Below, one piece after another: positions 54,506 through 64,000 of a DNA stretch of 64,000 nt (position 1 is the stretch's first letter; each line of letters begins with the position of its first letter). Where the stretch lies: positions 884,001 through 948,000 of the forward strand of contig NC_061781.1 of NCBI RefSeq assembly GCF_022458985.1. Reading direction: 5' to 3'. The DNA comes from Mugil cephalus (taxonomy: Eukaryota; Chordata; Actinopteri; Mugiliformes; Mugilidae). The notes below the pieces were generated by a model, which was given only the letters and a program-made list of their open reading frames with translations, was not told the DNA's origin and made no database searches. A program made the position numbers and the translations under genes.

Positions 54506-55099
54506 CTTTATTTCCAATCAGCATTGTCCATATAAACACACAAAGATATTTGAAATACGTAAATACATCTGTAACATTCACACCAGTATACAATATATAC
54601 ACACATATACAATAATGTATAATACATATAAATACATACAATGTTTTCTGTAACAAAGTGACAAAAAACTTATGTAATAATTGTCAGGTTTAGAGGACAA
54701 ATGAGGCATGCATGAGTCCAAGGGAAAAGGGTTACTTACAGTTTTTTCAAATTGCTAACACGCTAAAATGACATCCATAGCACAATTATTTTAACTGACA
54801 CACAGAGAGCAAAACCTCCTCTCAAGTCTCCAAAAGTCTAGACACATTTTCTGCTTTACACACATTTTGCAATTCAAAATGTCACTTTTTAAATGAACTG
54901 AACATGGTTCTCTGCATAAGACACAACAATCTGACATAAAGTCACATCTTTGCAATTTCAAAACACTGCCATTCAAAATGACACTACATGAGCTAACTGG
55001 CCAATATTGCTCCACCTGGCCAAACACCTGAATGCCTAATTGTTAACACTTCAATCAGGAAATAAGCACTATAAAAAGACCACAGGTGAGCACCTCTTT

Positions 55100-56240
55100 C
55101 TTTTGCAACAATGTAAGACTTTGCAGAGAGAGGAAGAAGGAGGGTGAGAATTAGAGGGGGAGAAAGAGTGAGAGGTAGGGGTAGAGCTGGTAGAGGAGTT
55201 CATGGCCAAGGAAGAAAATAACTTTCAAATGAAATCAGATGTCATCAACCACGGGCTGACAATGCGAGAAGCTGGACAGAGAGTGCAGCCCAAGTTAAGC
55301 CATTTTACTGTCGCCTCTGTCATTCCAACATTTAGTCTGGAGCACAGGTATGTAACCAAAATTTCTGAGAGAAAGGAATGAGAGACGCAACCATGGTGGA
55401 GGAAGGAGCTAAATGTTCACTGGGTTACAGGAAGCTGCCATTGTAAACTTGGTTTTGGAAAATAACGAAATCAGATTACATGAAATTCAAAGCCACATCA
55501 TCCTAGAATATTCAACAACATTCGCATTCTCAAGCGAAACCAAATCAGACTGAAACAACTTTACAAGGTGCCTTTTGCGAGAAACTCAAAGAAACAAAGA
55601 GCTCAGCCGTGCATATGTGGATATAAGTACAATATTGACTGCAGTACACTGCACCCAACATGTTTTCCAGTGTACTGGAAAAAACCATATCGACTTTTTT
55701 TTTCTTTGTTTTCAGGGAGTACTGGAAATGGATGCTCATGCAATCCCACATGAGTTCATCTTCATAGATGAGGCTGGCTTCAACCTAGCAAAGACCAGAA
55801 GAAGGGGAAGAAACATCATTGGCCACAGAGCCATTCTAGATGTTCCTGGCCAACATCACAATGTGCGCTGCCATCTCCAATACGCATCTCCACCATCATG
55901 CCAACCTTGGACCATACACCACAGCCCATATTCTCACATTTCTGGACAGCCTCCACAACATTCTCATAACACCAGAGCGTATGAGTGATGCAGACCATCA
56001 AAGAAACCGGTATGTTGTATGGAACAACGACACCATACTCACCATTTTTGAACCCTATAGAAGAGTTATTTTGGCATGGCGGTGGAAGGTATATGACCGG
56101 CAGCTCTACGTCCGCATTCCTTTAGTGTAGGCTATGGAAGAGGCATGTGATGAAATTGATGTTGGTGCTATTCAGGGATGGATAAGGCACTCAAGGCGCT
56201 TCTTCTCTCGATGTCTGGCAAGGGTTTACTGTTTACTTTT
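55100..56240 (+). pseudogene. IS630/Tc1-superfamily transposase relic, plus strand
   Basis: An RG-rich start (RVRGRGRAGRGVHGQGRK, about 55165-55220) is followed by a helix-turn-helix (NHGLTMREAGQRVQPKLSHF-type, 55245-55320), ILKRNQIRLKQLYKVPF (55520-55575), and the first catalytic aspartate in EFIFIDEAGFNLAKTRRRGR (55752-55811). NLGPYTTAHILTFLDSLHNI follows in another frame. The second aspartate block is degraded and the glutamate block is gone (AWRWKVYDRQLYV remains at 56080-56115). IQGWIRHSRRFFSRCLA marks the C-terminus. Stops and frameshifts are many. Confidence 0.82.
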
Positions 56241-57015
56241 TTTTTGTTTTGTTTTTTTTTGTTTTTTGGTGAACATATTTTTGTTCATTACAATTTACAT
56301 TTTTTTTACAACCACTATAACCCAGTTGTCAGAACCTTAAACACTTTTTCAAAACTGTTAATGCACATCACACCTGAAAGACACAAGTCCCCAAACAGTT
56401 AATTTCATGCTCAAAATCACGCAGTGTAACTAAACACAGTCACACACTTCCAAAATACAATAATACACTAAAACAGTTCACCAAATCTACCAAACCACTG
56501 ACACACGTTGTCTTCCAACAGACACATTTAGTCAGTCTCAGCACAGTGTCAAAAAAACACTGACAACTGATGGAATAACACAACCTGAATCACTTTGCAT
56601 GTGTCAAATCTACTTTTTTCCCTTTTCTTTTACAAGCAACAGATTATTGTATTGATCATACATGCAAATTATGTTTGTGATGATGTTCTTCATTTTTGAT
56701 TTGTTGGGCATGAATTTTGTTCTTTTCTTGTGCAACACTCAGTACAAAAAGTGAACGACCCATGTCAGGGCAGCTTTGCAGAATGTTTATGAAAGAAGAA
56801 GACAGTAAATGACAGGATTTTCAGTAAACACTTTACTATATTGCAAATGAAAATGACTTACAGTAAAGAGGAAAAAATCTGCATTTAGCTGTCATTCACT
56901 ACTGTATTGTCAAATACACAAAAAGAAAAAAGAGCAGAAAAAATCACTGTACAAGGGCAAGACAAAAAGCAAATCTGCTCACTCGTCAGCATTGGGCCAC
57001 ATATTTTCATCAGCA

Positions 57016-58400
57016 TCACACCTGATGTCTTCTTTGGCCAGGCATCTTGGGAGGTATCTTTTTTGCATGCCTTATCCAGCCCTGGCAGCTGTCAGCTGTG
57101 ATGTCCTGACATGCAGCAGCCATTGCATCCCGGAGGGACATTTGGTCATGTGGATGGTGATCAAATACTTTCCACCTCCAGCCTGAAAAAAAATCCTCTT
57201 TTGGGTTGCGGAAAGGGGAATAAGGGGCAAGGAAAAGGGACATCATCCTGGGATGGGCATCAAACCAAGCTGTGACTGCATGTGCATGGTGGAATACCAC
57301 ATTGTCCCAGGTGATCGCATATGTTAGCAAGTTACCCCCCAGCTCACTCTTTCCCCTTTCCCCCTCAGGTACCAGTCTATCATACAGCTCATCTAAAAAC
57401 TGGAGAAGGCATTCGGTGTTGTAGGGGCCAGTTTGACTTTTATGCAGGAGCACACCATTGTTAAATTTTACTGCACACATGGTGATGTTGGCTCCTCTCT
57501 GGCCTGGCACAGCAACCATGGCTCTTTTACCAATGATGTTTCTGCCCCATGTATGTTTTTGGCCAAGTTGATGCCAGCCTCATCAATGTACATTATGTTA
57601 TGTGGAACTTGATTGGTCTCCAATTCCATGACTCTCTGTAAGCAATCAAACAAAATGTATGTTTATGATTTAGAGTAATTTAAGTATATAGGGTCATAGT
57701 AGTTTACTGCAAAACACACAATTAATACAGTGTATTTTGGATTTACAGTAATAACCTTACCTTGACATATCGGTCACGGAGTTCCTTGAAAGGAGTTCCT
57801 TTCAAAAGGGACTTTATAAATTTGCTTCATCAGGACTCTGTGTTTAGCCAGAGTCAGAGAAATAGATGTAAGGCTGATTGCTGGGATTTTTTCAAAGACA
57901 AGGTTGTCTTGTAAAATATTGGCCTGAATTTCCTTCAGTTTTATTTAATTGTTGGCAATTACCATGTTGACATTGGCAAGCTCCTTTTCTTCATTTAGAA
58001 GCCTACCCCTGCCCCCTGAAGGATGTAAATGTTGAATCCTTAGGTGAACAAAGTTATATGTTACTGTAGGGGCCAGAAGAATACAGTTACTGTAATTCAT
58101 GTTACACTGTTCAGTAGGAAAGGCCCTTATACAATACAGTGAATACTGTAATCTACCTGTTGGTTGCTTAAAAAATCTGGACAATGGATGCAACTGTGCT
58201 CTGGCTGAGATTTGGCTGCCTCTCTATGAGACAACCCATGGTTGATGACATGGTCGATGATGGTAGCTCATATTTCATCAGTCACCCTGTCTCTGGCCCT
58301 TCTTTGAACCCCACCACGCATTCTAACTCTCCCTCTACCTCTAGGCATTTTTCTCACTTGTTTTTTGCAAGTCCTCCACCTTGTCCCTTGTCTTATATTT
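57016..58400 (-). pseudogene. IS630/Tc1-superfamily transposase relic, minus strand
   Basis: The minus strand starts with MPRGRGRVRMRGGVQRRARD (about 58290-58350) and DEIRATIVDHVINHGLSHRE. After a gap come NIMYIDEAGINLAKNIHGAE (first aspartate, 57540-57610), GANITMCAVKFNNGVLLHKS, AITWDNVVFHHAHAVTAWF (second aspartate, about 57260-57320) and PYSPFRNPKEDFFSGWRWKV (third acidic position, 57160-57225). QGWIRHAKKIPPKMP closes it. It is better preserved than the plus-strand relic but has a frameshift near 57490 and lacks part of the N-terminal half. Confidence 0.85.
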
Positions 58401-59079
58401 TGTTCTTTTCCCTCACAAGATCTGCCTATACAGTAAATATAGGTGATATGACTGGTGATGTGATTGAAAAAAGCCCAGCACCTGAGCTGGGTGAGACCGG
58501 AATCAGCTGTAATGTAGCTCAATGTAATCTTCAACCCATTCATTTTGAACAGGAGGCTTTCTGTTTTGACAAAGCATGTGAAAGCAATTGAAAATTCACC
58601 AGTTAACATCGACTGTTTTGGTCTTGATTGAGCTTGTGTGTAAAAGGAGTTAAAACTCATTTTAAATGTGTAAAATGTGTGTATTTTGTGTCAAAAGAAG
58701 AAGAATTGTGTTAATTGTATAGCCCACACAGGCTGATGTTGTGGTAATTGTGTGAAGAGTTTTGAAAAAGTGTTAAAAGTATTGAACAACGGATTATAGT
58801 GGTTGTAAAAAACTGTAAATATATCTGCTGTGCATATGTTGCACTGTCCTATTTGGGCGGAAAAATAAAATCTTTCAACAGCATGTGTGTATCTGCAAAT
58901 ATTTCTGTGCATGTGAACAATTTGTGTCAAAGTATTTTGATAAAACCACACTAGTTTGTGTTTTAGCAATTGGAAAAAAGTGTAATAATAAAAGGCACTG
59001 TATACAGCAGAAAAATCCAAAAATCCAAAAGAATCATGACATGGCATGGAGACAAGGAATATGGCATGGAGAAAATAAC

Positions 59080-59330
59080 ATTAACAATGAGACAAGGAAC
59101 AAAGGGAAGGCAGGGCTATAAATACACATGAGGGCTGAGGGATGTCAAGACACAGGTGAAACAAATCAGGGCAATGACACCAGGCAAAACATAAAGAGAC
59201 AGGGAGGCACAAGACAGAAAATCCAAAAACTTAACAAAATAAAATGGGAAACTCCAAAACATGATTCACAAAATAAAAGACAGATACAGACTATGACAAT
59301 ATGTAATATATATTTTATCTACAGCCTATC
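59080..59330 (-). mobile_element. LTR-like fragment, relative of 34870-35150
   Basis: GGCAGGGCTATAAATACACA and CATGAGGGCTGAGGGATGTC, with AGACACAGGTGAAACAAATC, match the other copy. The complement has TGTATTTATAGCCC as a TATA-like box. Confidence 0.45.
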
Positions 59331-60225
59331 TTTCTTATTTTACTTATTCCTAATCAGTCTTATTTATTTTATGTAACTTAATAATCTTATTTTACCTAAC
59401 CTATCTTATCTATTCCTTGATGAAAGGCTTTGAGCTAAACCCATTGAAAGAGGACAGTTCTGAATAACATATTTCTTGTACTGCCACTCTGTAATGTAGG
59501 AGAGGTGAGTTTGACGATGTGGTGAAGCCTTATTTTAAGGAACACAGACACAACCAATGACAACAAGTTTGAATGATGGTTATCAATGGAACGGTATCTC
59601 CTCAATGTGTTCTCTGAGTAAGAAATTAGTGCCAGTCACAAATAGTGGCTGAAATGTTGACAAATGACAGAGGACATGTCCACTGCAGACAGGGACACAG
59701 TGTCATCCTGCGCTGCAACGTTGTCTGACTGACTCCAAACCCAAACCATCAGATAGTGGAAGATGGATTGGAATTGGTGTGCAGATGGATTATTGTTCCA
59801 TCCCATATACATATATATATCCCATAAACATATACAATATGTACAGTACATAAAAAAATTATGAAATATATTTTCAGAATTCAATGTCATTAGAAAAGTA
59901 GGGTCCCTACCAGAAGGTCTGACTGAATTCATCAAAAGTCAGGCTGAACCTGTATCATATAGTATATTTACATGTGGAGCATATTTACTCTGAACCAACA
60001 AAAAAACATAATGTTAATGTATATGAAAGAAGGTGGAGTGAGTTTGTGACATGAGGAATATTTTGCTAGTTAGAGATGGATACAATTGTTCTGTCTGTGC
60101 CACCCTGTGTAAAATACTATGGTCAGTGTTATACCAGTCACACTAGGCTTATTTTTACATTCATAATGCCAGCTGTAATCTGCATCTGTGTTATAGATAA
60201 ACGATTTATAAAGTTTCATAGATTT
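59331..60225. other. Unassigned AT-rich sequence
   Basis: No gene or recognised repeat. The 64-codon frame at 60076 has no domain. Confidence 0.45.
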
Positions 60226-60465
60226 AGGAGAACTGTTCAGCCAGTGTGGACAGCCCCCTCATCTGCATAACATTTCATTGTCATGCTGAAGTGCATGCAT
60301 CAATAAATAAATGGATAAATAAATAAATAGTATTTATGGCATAAATTTAGATATTTATTTATTTAATTATTTGTGGCATATATTTAGCTATTTATTTATG
60401 TAATTATATATGATTTTTTATTCATTTATTTATTTTTTATTGTGGCAGATTTTGTCCTCCATAAG
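60226..60465 (-). repeat. AT-rich interspersed repeat, uninterrupted inverted copy
   Basis: Complement of the repeat at 52071-52235 plus 53488-53508. Here GGGGGCTGTCC runs directly into ACACTGGCTGAACAG, without the 1,252-bp insertion. Confidence 0.85.
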
Positions 60466-60709
60466 TGTTAAGCTGTCCAAGTTAGGAAAATGCTGATTCA
60501 GCATTGCAGGACAAATGGTTGGAAGGCACAGTGCTTAGTGATCCTGGCTACCACATGGGACATTGGGGTTCACATTCTGGTCAAAACACACTCAAGGCGT
60601 GCAGACCTGTTTGGTAAATACATCCAGTGACGTCAATGCATACCCTCTATTACCAAGTAATGTTTCCTTCCTTCATATTTATTTAATTGTATATAGTCCA
60701 TATCAGCTG
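60466..60709. other. Unassigned sequence
   Basis: Nothing was recognised. Confidence 0.4.
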
Positions 60710-60960
60710 TCGGCTGTAAAATATCTGATGTAAGGGGTCATGGTCTCTTTTAATTTATTTAGTTTAGAATTGTGGAGTTTCTGGAGATGATATATAAGAA
60801 GAGTGTTGGAGCTGTGGGATTCTACAATTGGCACCAGACATTCTCTCAGTTTCAGCAAGAGTGTTTGACACTGTTCTTTCTTGCAATAAAGCTTTTTTAG
60901 ATGCAAGAGAGGACTTGGCAGTGGTGATCACTTCTTGTCATCAGTATACCAATACAAAAC
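60710..60960 (+). mobile_element. LTR-like fragment, diverged relative of 18484-19075
   Basis: GATATATAAGAAGAGTGTTG is a TATA box. GTTTGACACTGTTCTTTCTT, then GCAATAAAGC with a poly(A) signal, and GTGATCACTTCTT follow in the same order and spacing as on the minus strand at 18500-18660. Confidence 0.6.
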
Positions 60961-61249
60961 GCCTAGCACAGGGACAGTATTCATGGCAGTACAAGAACAG
61001 GCCCAGACTGTGCAAAGATGCCCCTGAGATAGTCCAGCACGCAGTAACTGGGTGTAAGATGCTAGCTGGGTCAGTGTACATGGTTTTCAATGTGTGGGGT
61101 AGTGAGCCTCCACAAAGAGAACTCAAAAGCAGGGTGATACTTCCTGCGTTTTCTCCTTGCCCCAGAGTCTGTGTCCTCTCTCACTTTCACTTGAGGTAAC
61201 CTACAAAAAATTGATCCATTTTGCCCCTGGCATGCTCTGTGGTTCATAG

Positions 61250-61530
61250 CTCATATGATATATACACACATGTATATATACATACAGTATCTGTGTATAC
61301 ATCTATGTAGTTGACTAACCAGACATTTATACCTTTTTTTCAGGTTTATTTTTTCTCATGTTGCGCCTCCCCTGAAGTCCTCTGGCGCCTCACACTTTGA
61401 AAACCCCTTGTGTACATGTACATGTACACACACACACGCATATATATATGTCTGTGTGTGTGTGTGTGTATATATATATATGTGTGTGTGTGTGTGTATA
61501 TATATATATTTATATACACACACTACCAGT
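61250..61530. repeat. Compound (TA)n/(TG)n/(CA)n microsatellite
   Basis: Alternating TATATA, TGTGTG and ACACAC tracts, densest at 61421-61525. Confidence 0.9.
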
Positions 61531-61590
61531 TTTATCCGCATTAGTTTATATAATTAGTTGTAGTATGTTTAGTTAAGTTTATATAATTAT

Positions 61591-61687
61591 GTTTTTACAT
61601 AAATTTATCCTGAAACCAGAGGTATTGTTTTTTCCCTATCATTTAGTGTGAAAAACCCCGTCCACCAGTCATCATGCTACAGGTGGA
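61591..61687 (+). repeat. Duplicated upstream block of gamma-M genes, copy 1
   Basis: TTTTTACATAAATTTATCCT, CTGAAACCAGAGGTATTG, CCCTATCATTTAG and GTCCACCAGTC recur at 63734-63830. This copy ends 196 bases before the TATA box of the second gamma-M gene. Confidence 0.85.
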
Positions 61688-61824
61688 AGCTTCTCTTTAT
61701 TTTCTTTATGTTCAAGAACAATGGCACATATGTGTACTGTACATGTGTTTCCACCCCAGAGTTGCATGGTGTCAGATAATAACCCTTTAGTGTCCCGACT
61801 GCTCAGCAGGCTTCTATGGCATGT

Positions 61825-61837
61825 TGCTGGCTCAGGC
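61825..61837 (+). promoter_or_regulatory. Possible Maf response element
   Basis: TGCTGGCTCAGGC matches 10 of 13 positions of the Maf consensus TGCTGACTCAGCA and lies 46 bases before the TATA box. A further half-site, GCTCAGCA, is at 61801-61808. Large Maf factors drive lens crystallin promoters from such positions. This is inference from sequence only. Confidence 0.4.
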
Positions 61838-61882
61838 ATTTCCATAATAAAAGTCCAACGTCTTTCTTTTACATTGAGTCGG

Positions 61883-61890
61883 TATAAAAG
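61883..61890 (+). promoter_or_regulatory. TATA box of the second gamma-M gene
   Basis: TATAAAAG, 72 bases before the first in-frame start codon. Confidence 0.87.
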
Positions 61891-61954
61891 TACCCAACAG
61901 GACGATGGGAATACACAGCAGTCACAGCTCATCCAGAAGAACAACCACAAGATC

Positions 61955-62678
61955 ATGACCATGGGCAAGGTAAATGAACAATGGGAATAATTTACAAAAT
62001 AAATAAATTCACTACAGTTTATTTAAAAGCTTCTTTGAAGCGGCTTTAATGATGTTGTCCTTTCAGATCATCTTCTACGAGGAAAGGAATTTCCAGGGTC
62101 GCCACTATGAGACCAGCAGCGACTGTGCTGAGCTGACCTCCTTCCTGAGCAGGTGTCACTCCTGCAGGGTACAGAGCGGCTGCTTCATGGTCTACGACCG
62201 CTCCAACTACATGGGCAACCAGTACTTCATGAGGAGGGGCGAGTATGCCGACTACATGAGCATGATGGGAATGAGGGACTGCATTAGGTCTTGCCGCATG
62301 ATTCCCATGGTAGGTTACAAATTCTACTCTTCTGTTAAATAGATGTAAAGGGTCTAAAAATTTTTGTATTTCCTGTCTCTTATATTTTTTGTCTTACAGC
62401 ACAGAGGATCCTACAGGATGAGGATCTATGAGAGGGAGAACTTTGGAGGTCAGATGTACGAACTGATGGATGACTGTGACAACATTATGGACCGCTACCG
62501 CATGTCTGACTGCATGTCCTGCAACGTAATGGACGGCCACTGGCTGATGTATGAGCAGCCCCAGTACAGAGGCAGGATGATGTACATGAGGCCCGGCGAG
62601 TACAGGAGCTTCAGGGACATGGGATACAGCGGCATGAGGTGGATGAGCATGAGGCGCATCATGGACTCCTACTATTAA
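61955..62678 (+). CDS. crygm2d: Gamma-M2-type crystallin, three exons, 178 residues
   Basis: A second methionine-rich lens crystallin. Exons: 61955-61969 (MTMGK), 62067-62309 (81 codons) and 62400-62678 (92 residues plus stop). Introns of 97 and 90 bases have GTAAAT and GTAGGT donors with TTTCAG and TTACAG acceptors. Two in-frame starts exist. The second (61961) sits in an ideal ACCATGG context and gives the MGK exon; the first gives MTMGK, known from other fish gamma-M2 proteins. I use the first. Motifs: [71 protein letters not shown]. About 27 methionines (15%) exceed the count in the first gamma-M gene. Exon 3 is nearly the same in both genes, so they are duplicates. A likely third member begins past the right edge. 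Confidence 0.95.
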
Positions 62679-62687
62679 ACTCTACTA

Positions 62688-62693
62688 AATAAA
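62688..62693 (+). terminator. Poly(A) signal of the second gamma-M gene
   Basis: AATAAA, nine bases after the stop codon. Confidence 0.85.
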
Positions 62694-62699
62694 GATTAT

Positions 62700-63733
62700 A
62701 AACAGTACAGTTTGTGTCAAGAGTGCTTGGTTTTGGTTCTTTAAATGGAGATCAGTGACAAATAAAAACAAGGTAAAGACAACCAGAGGAAATGAGACAC
62801 GTGAATATCATTGCAGAGCTGCCCGCCAGGCCTTGGCAAAAAATTCTGTATATAAATGTGCAGTTCCTGTCCGTGTTGCTCAAAGACTGCAGAAAAGTGG
62901 ACCCCCTGACAGGTCCCTTAAAAAGTGAAGTTGAAGCATGTGGAGCTCCTTTTGGTGGCTTGAGGCTGCAGTATACATCATATAAGCTCCATTTTCAAGC
63001 TTGTTACATACTCCACATACTTACATACTCCAGACAATACATTAGAAAAAAGCTCTGCCTCGTTGATGTGTCAAGAACAAGCGGTGACAACAAAATGACG
63101 TCAGAGTATGTAACAGTCTTCAGACTCTGGATTCAAACTCACAACACACTGCCGCCCATTTCAACAGTATCTGTTGCCAGATGCACCTAATGGTTTTCAG
63201 CTAACAGTTGTTAAAAAAAACACCATAATTCTAGACCAATAGTTTGATTAGTATTTTAACAAACCAGATTCCTTATACCAGCGTAGTCTCTCATAAAAAA
63301 TAATGCAGTCCAAGCAGAGAAATCATTCAGCCACTGCACAACTACCCACATCTGGCTACCAGGAAGTCATTTAATGACATCATGGCCTCATGTTATGTCT
63401 ACCTCATGTCTGAGGAAGATGCACATTTCCTCTGTTTGAAATCAGCATTAAAAAAAAAAAAAAAAAAAGCCCAAGCTGTGTTCAACTAACCAATTCTGTT
63501 TTACCCACAAAATGAAATTCAAATTCAACAGATAGGGCATGAAACCACAGGTTCCCGTAGCAGTCAGATTTGTCCATATATACTGCTTTCTATGTGCTGT
63601 ATGTACTGTACACTGAGTTTCATCATCATTTCAGTCACTTCTTTGTCACTTGTTGTAGATGATACACAAAAGCTTAAGATGATCTCCAAAGTCACACACA
63701 CCTTGAGAAGCTAGAGACTAGTTATGACTATAT
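62700..63733. other. Unassigned spacer between gamma-M genes
   Basis: A run of about 19 A at 63449-63468 may be the tail of a small retroposon, but its body was not recognised. The 132-codon frame at 62792-63190 shows no domain, and I regard it as chance. Confidence 0.5.
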
Positions 63734-63830
63734 ATTTTTACATAAATGTATTCTGAAACCAGAAGTATTGTTTTTCCCTATCATTTAGCGCAAAACATCA
63801 CGTCCACCAGTCGTTATGCCACAAGTGGAC
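63734..63830 (+). repeat. Duplicated upstream block of gamma-M genes, copy 2
   Basis: Direct copy of 61591-61687 with about ten differences. It ends about 138 bases before the TATA box at 63968. Confidence 0.85.
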
Positions 63831-63967
63831 ATCATGCAATGACCCCAACTCCAAGGACGGAAAAAAAGAGCAAAAGAAAAGAAAAACAAATTAATCCCAA
63901 TCAACACTGTAGTGGTGGATAAAGTAAAATTAATGAATTTATATAGTCCACTTGGCTATAATAAAAC

Positions 63968-63975
63968 TATAAAAG
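63968..63975 (+). promoter_or_regulatory. Probable TATA box of a further gamma-M gene beyond the window
   Basis: TATAAAAG followed by GAGTACCCTCAGAAC, which parallels TATAAAAGTACCCAACAG at the second gamma-M gene with a three-base insertion. With the upstream block at 63734 this predicts a start codon about 70 bases later, just past 64000. Confidence 0.6.
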
Positions 63976-64000
63976 GAGTACCCTCAGAACAACAATTCTG

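Larger units (their letters stand above)
54737..58984. mobile_element. Composite region: two inverted IS630/Tc1-superfamily transposon relics
   Basis: The outer edges are inverted: TACAGTTTTTTCAAATTGC at left (54737) and the complement of GCAATTGGAAAAAAGTGTA at right (ending 58984). Inside are two related transposase relics facing each other, at 55100-56240 (plus) and 57016-58400 (minus). ACAACCACTATAA and TAACACTTTTTCAAAACT occur at 56310-56360 in plus and at 58750-58810 in inverse orientation. Either two copies inserted in opposite orientation, or one is nested in the other. Internal boundaries are not resolved. Confidence 0.7.

Noticed and set aside
62792..63190. A 132-codon open frame downstream of the second gamma-M gene
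   Set aside because: No domain, no good start context, no homology recognised; composition is like its non-coding flanks.

Overview
This is a window of vertebrate nuclear DNA, almost certainly from a ray-finned (teleost) fish. The evidence is a set of methionine-rich gamma-M crystallin genes, a class of lens protein expanded in fishes, set in a dense mixture of teleost-type transposons (Tc1-like, pogo/Tigger-like, hAT-like, a Penelope-like element with a GIY-YIG nuclease, several LINE lineages and Ty3/gypsy elements). No prokaryotic operon, CRISPR array or RNA gene was seen.

Host genes lie in the right-hand 40% of the window. A gamma-S-like crystallin gene is on the minus strand (about 39.9-40.6 kb). 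Two gamma-M2-type genes are on the plus strand (46.95-47.70 and 61.96-62.68 kb). All three have the family architecture: a tiny exon 1 of 3-5 codons, then one exon per Greek-key domain, with short introns, a TATA box and a poly(A) signal. A broken crystallin exon survives at 45.24-45.42 kb. The last 33 bases look like the core promoter of another gamma-M gene starting just past the right edge. The locus is therefore part of a crystallin cluster that expanded by local duplication and was then filled with transposons.

The left 39 kb holds no host gene that I can support. In order it contains: LTR-like units (0.37-1.26 and 6.03-7.78 kb); a LINE-1-type ORF2 remnant; a repeat family with a GCTAA-rich minisatellite (2.05-2.99 kb, inverted copy at 49.5-51.9 kb); antisense gypsy pol fragments; a LINE with an esterase-type ORF1, split by a nearly complete Tc1-like transposon with an open 334-codon transposase (12.68-14.28 kb); another antisense gypsy pol split by an antisense LINE (14.8-18.1 kb); solo LTRs; and an antisense gypsy element with gag, protease and a proline-tRNA-type primer site, itself interrupted by a Penelope-like element (24.5-28.5 kb). 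Then come a LINE 5' region interrupted by a hAT element (29.7-32.4 kb), a GC-rich tandem-repeat tract (34.1-34.9 kb), a LINE 3' end carrying a SINE-like insertion, and a pogo-like transposon with only two stop codons in its transposase (36.2-38.0 kb).

Between the crystallin genes are a Harbinger-like element, hAT-like non-autonomous elements, a 1.25-kb inverted-repeat element whose empty site is preserved in a second repeat copy 8 kb away, and two related IS630/Tc1-superfamily transposase relics in head-on arrangement (54.7-59.0 kb). Many elements are nested, which gives a relative insertion history. All family assignments come from reading motifs by eye; no database search was made.
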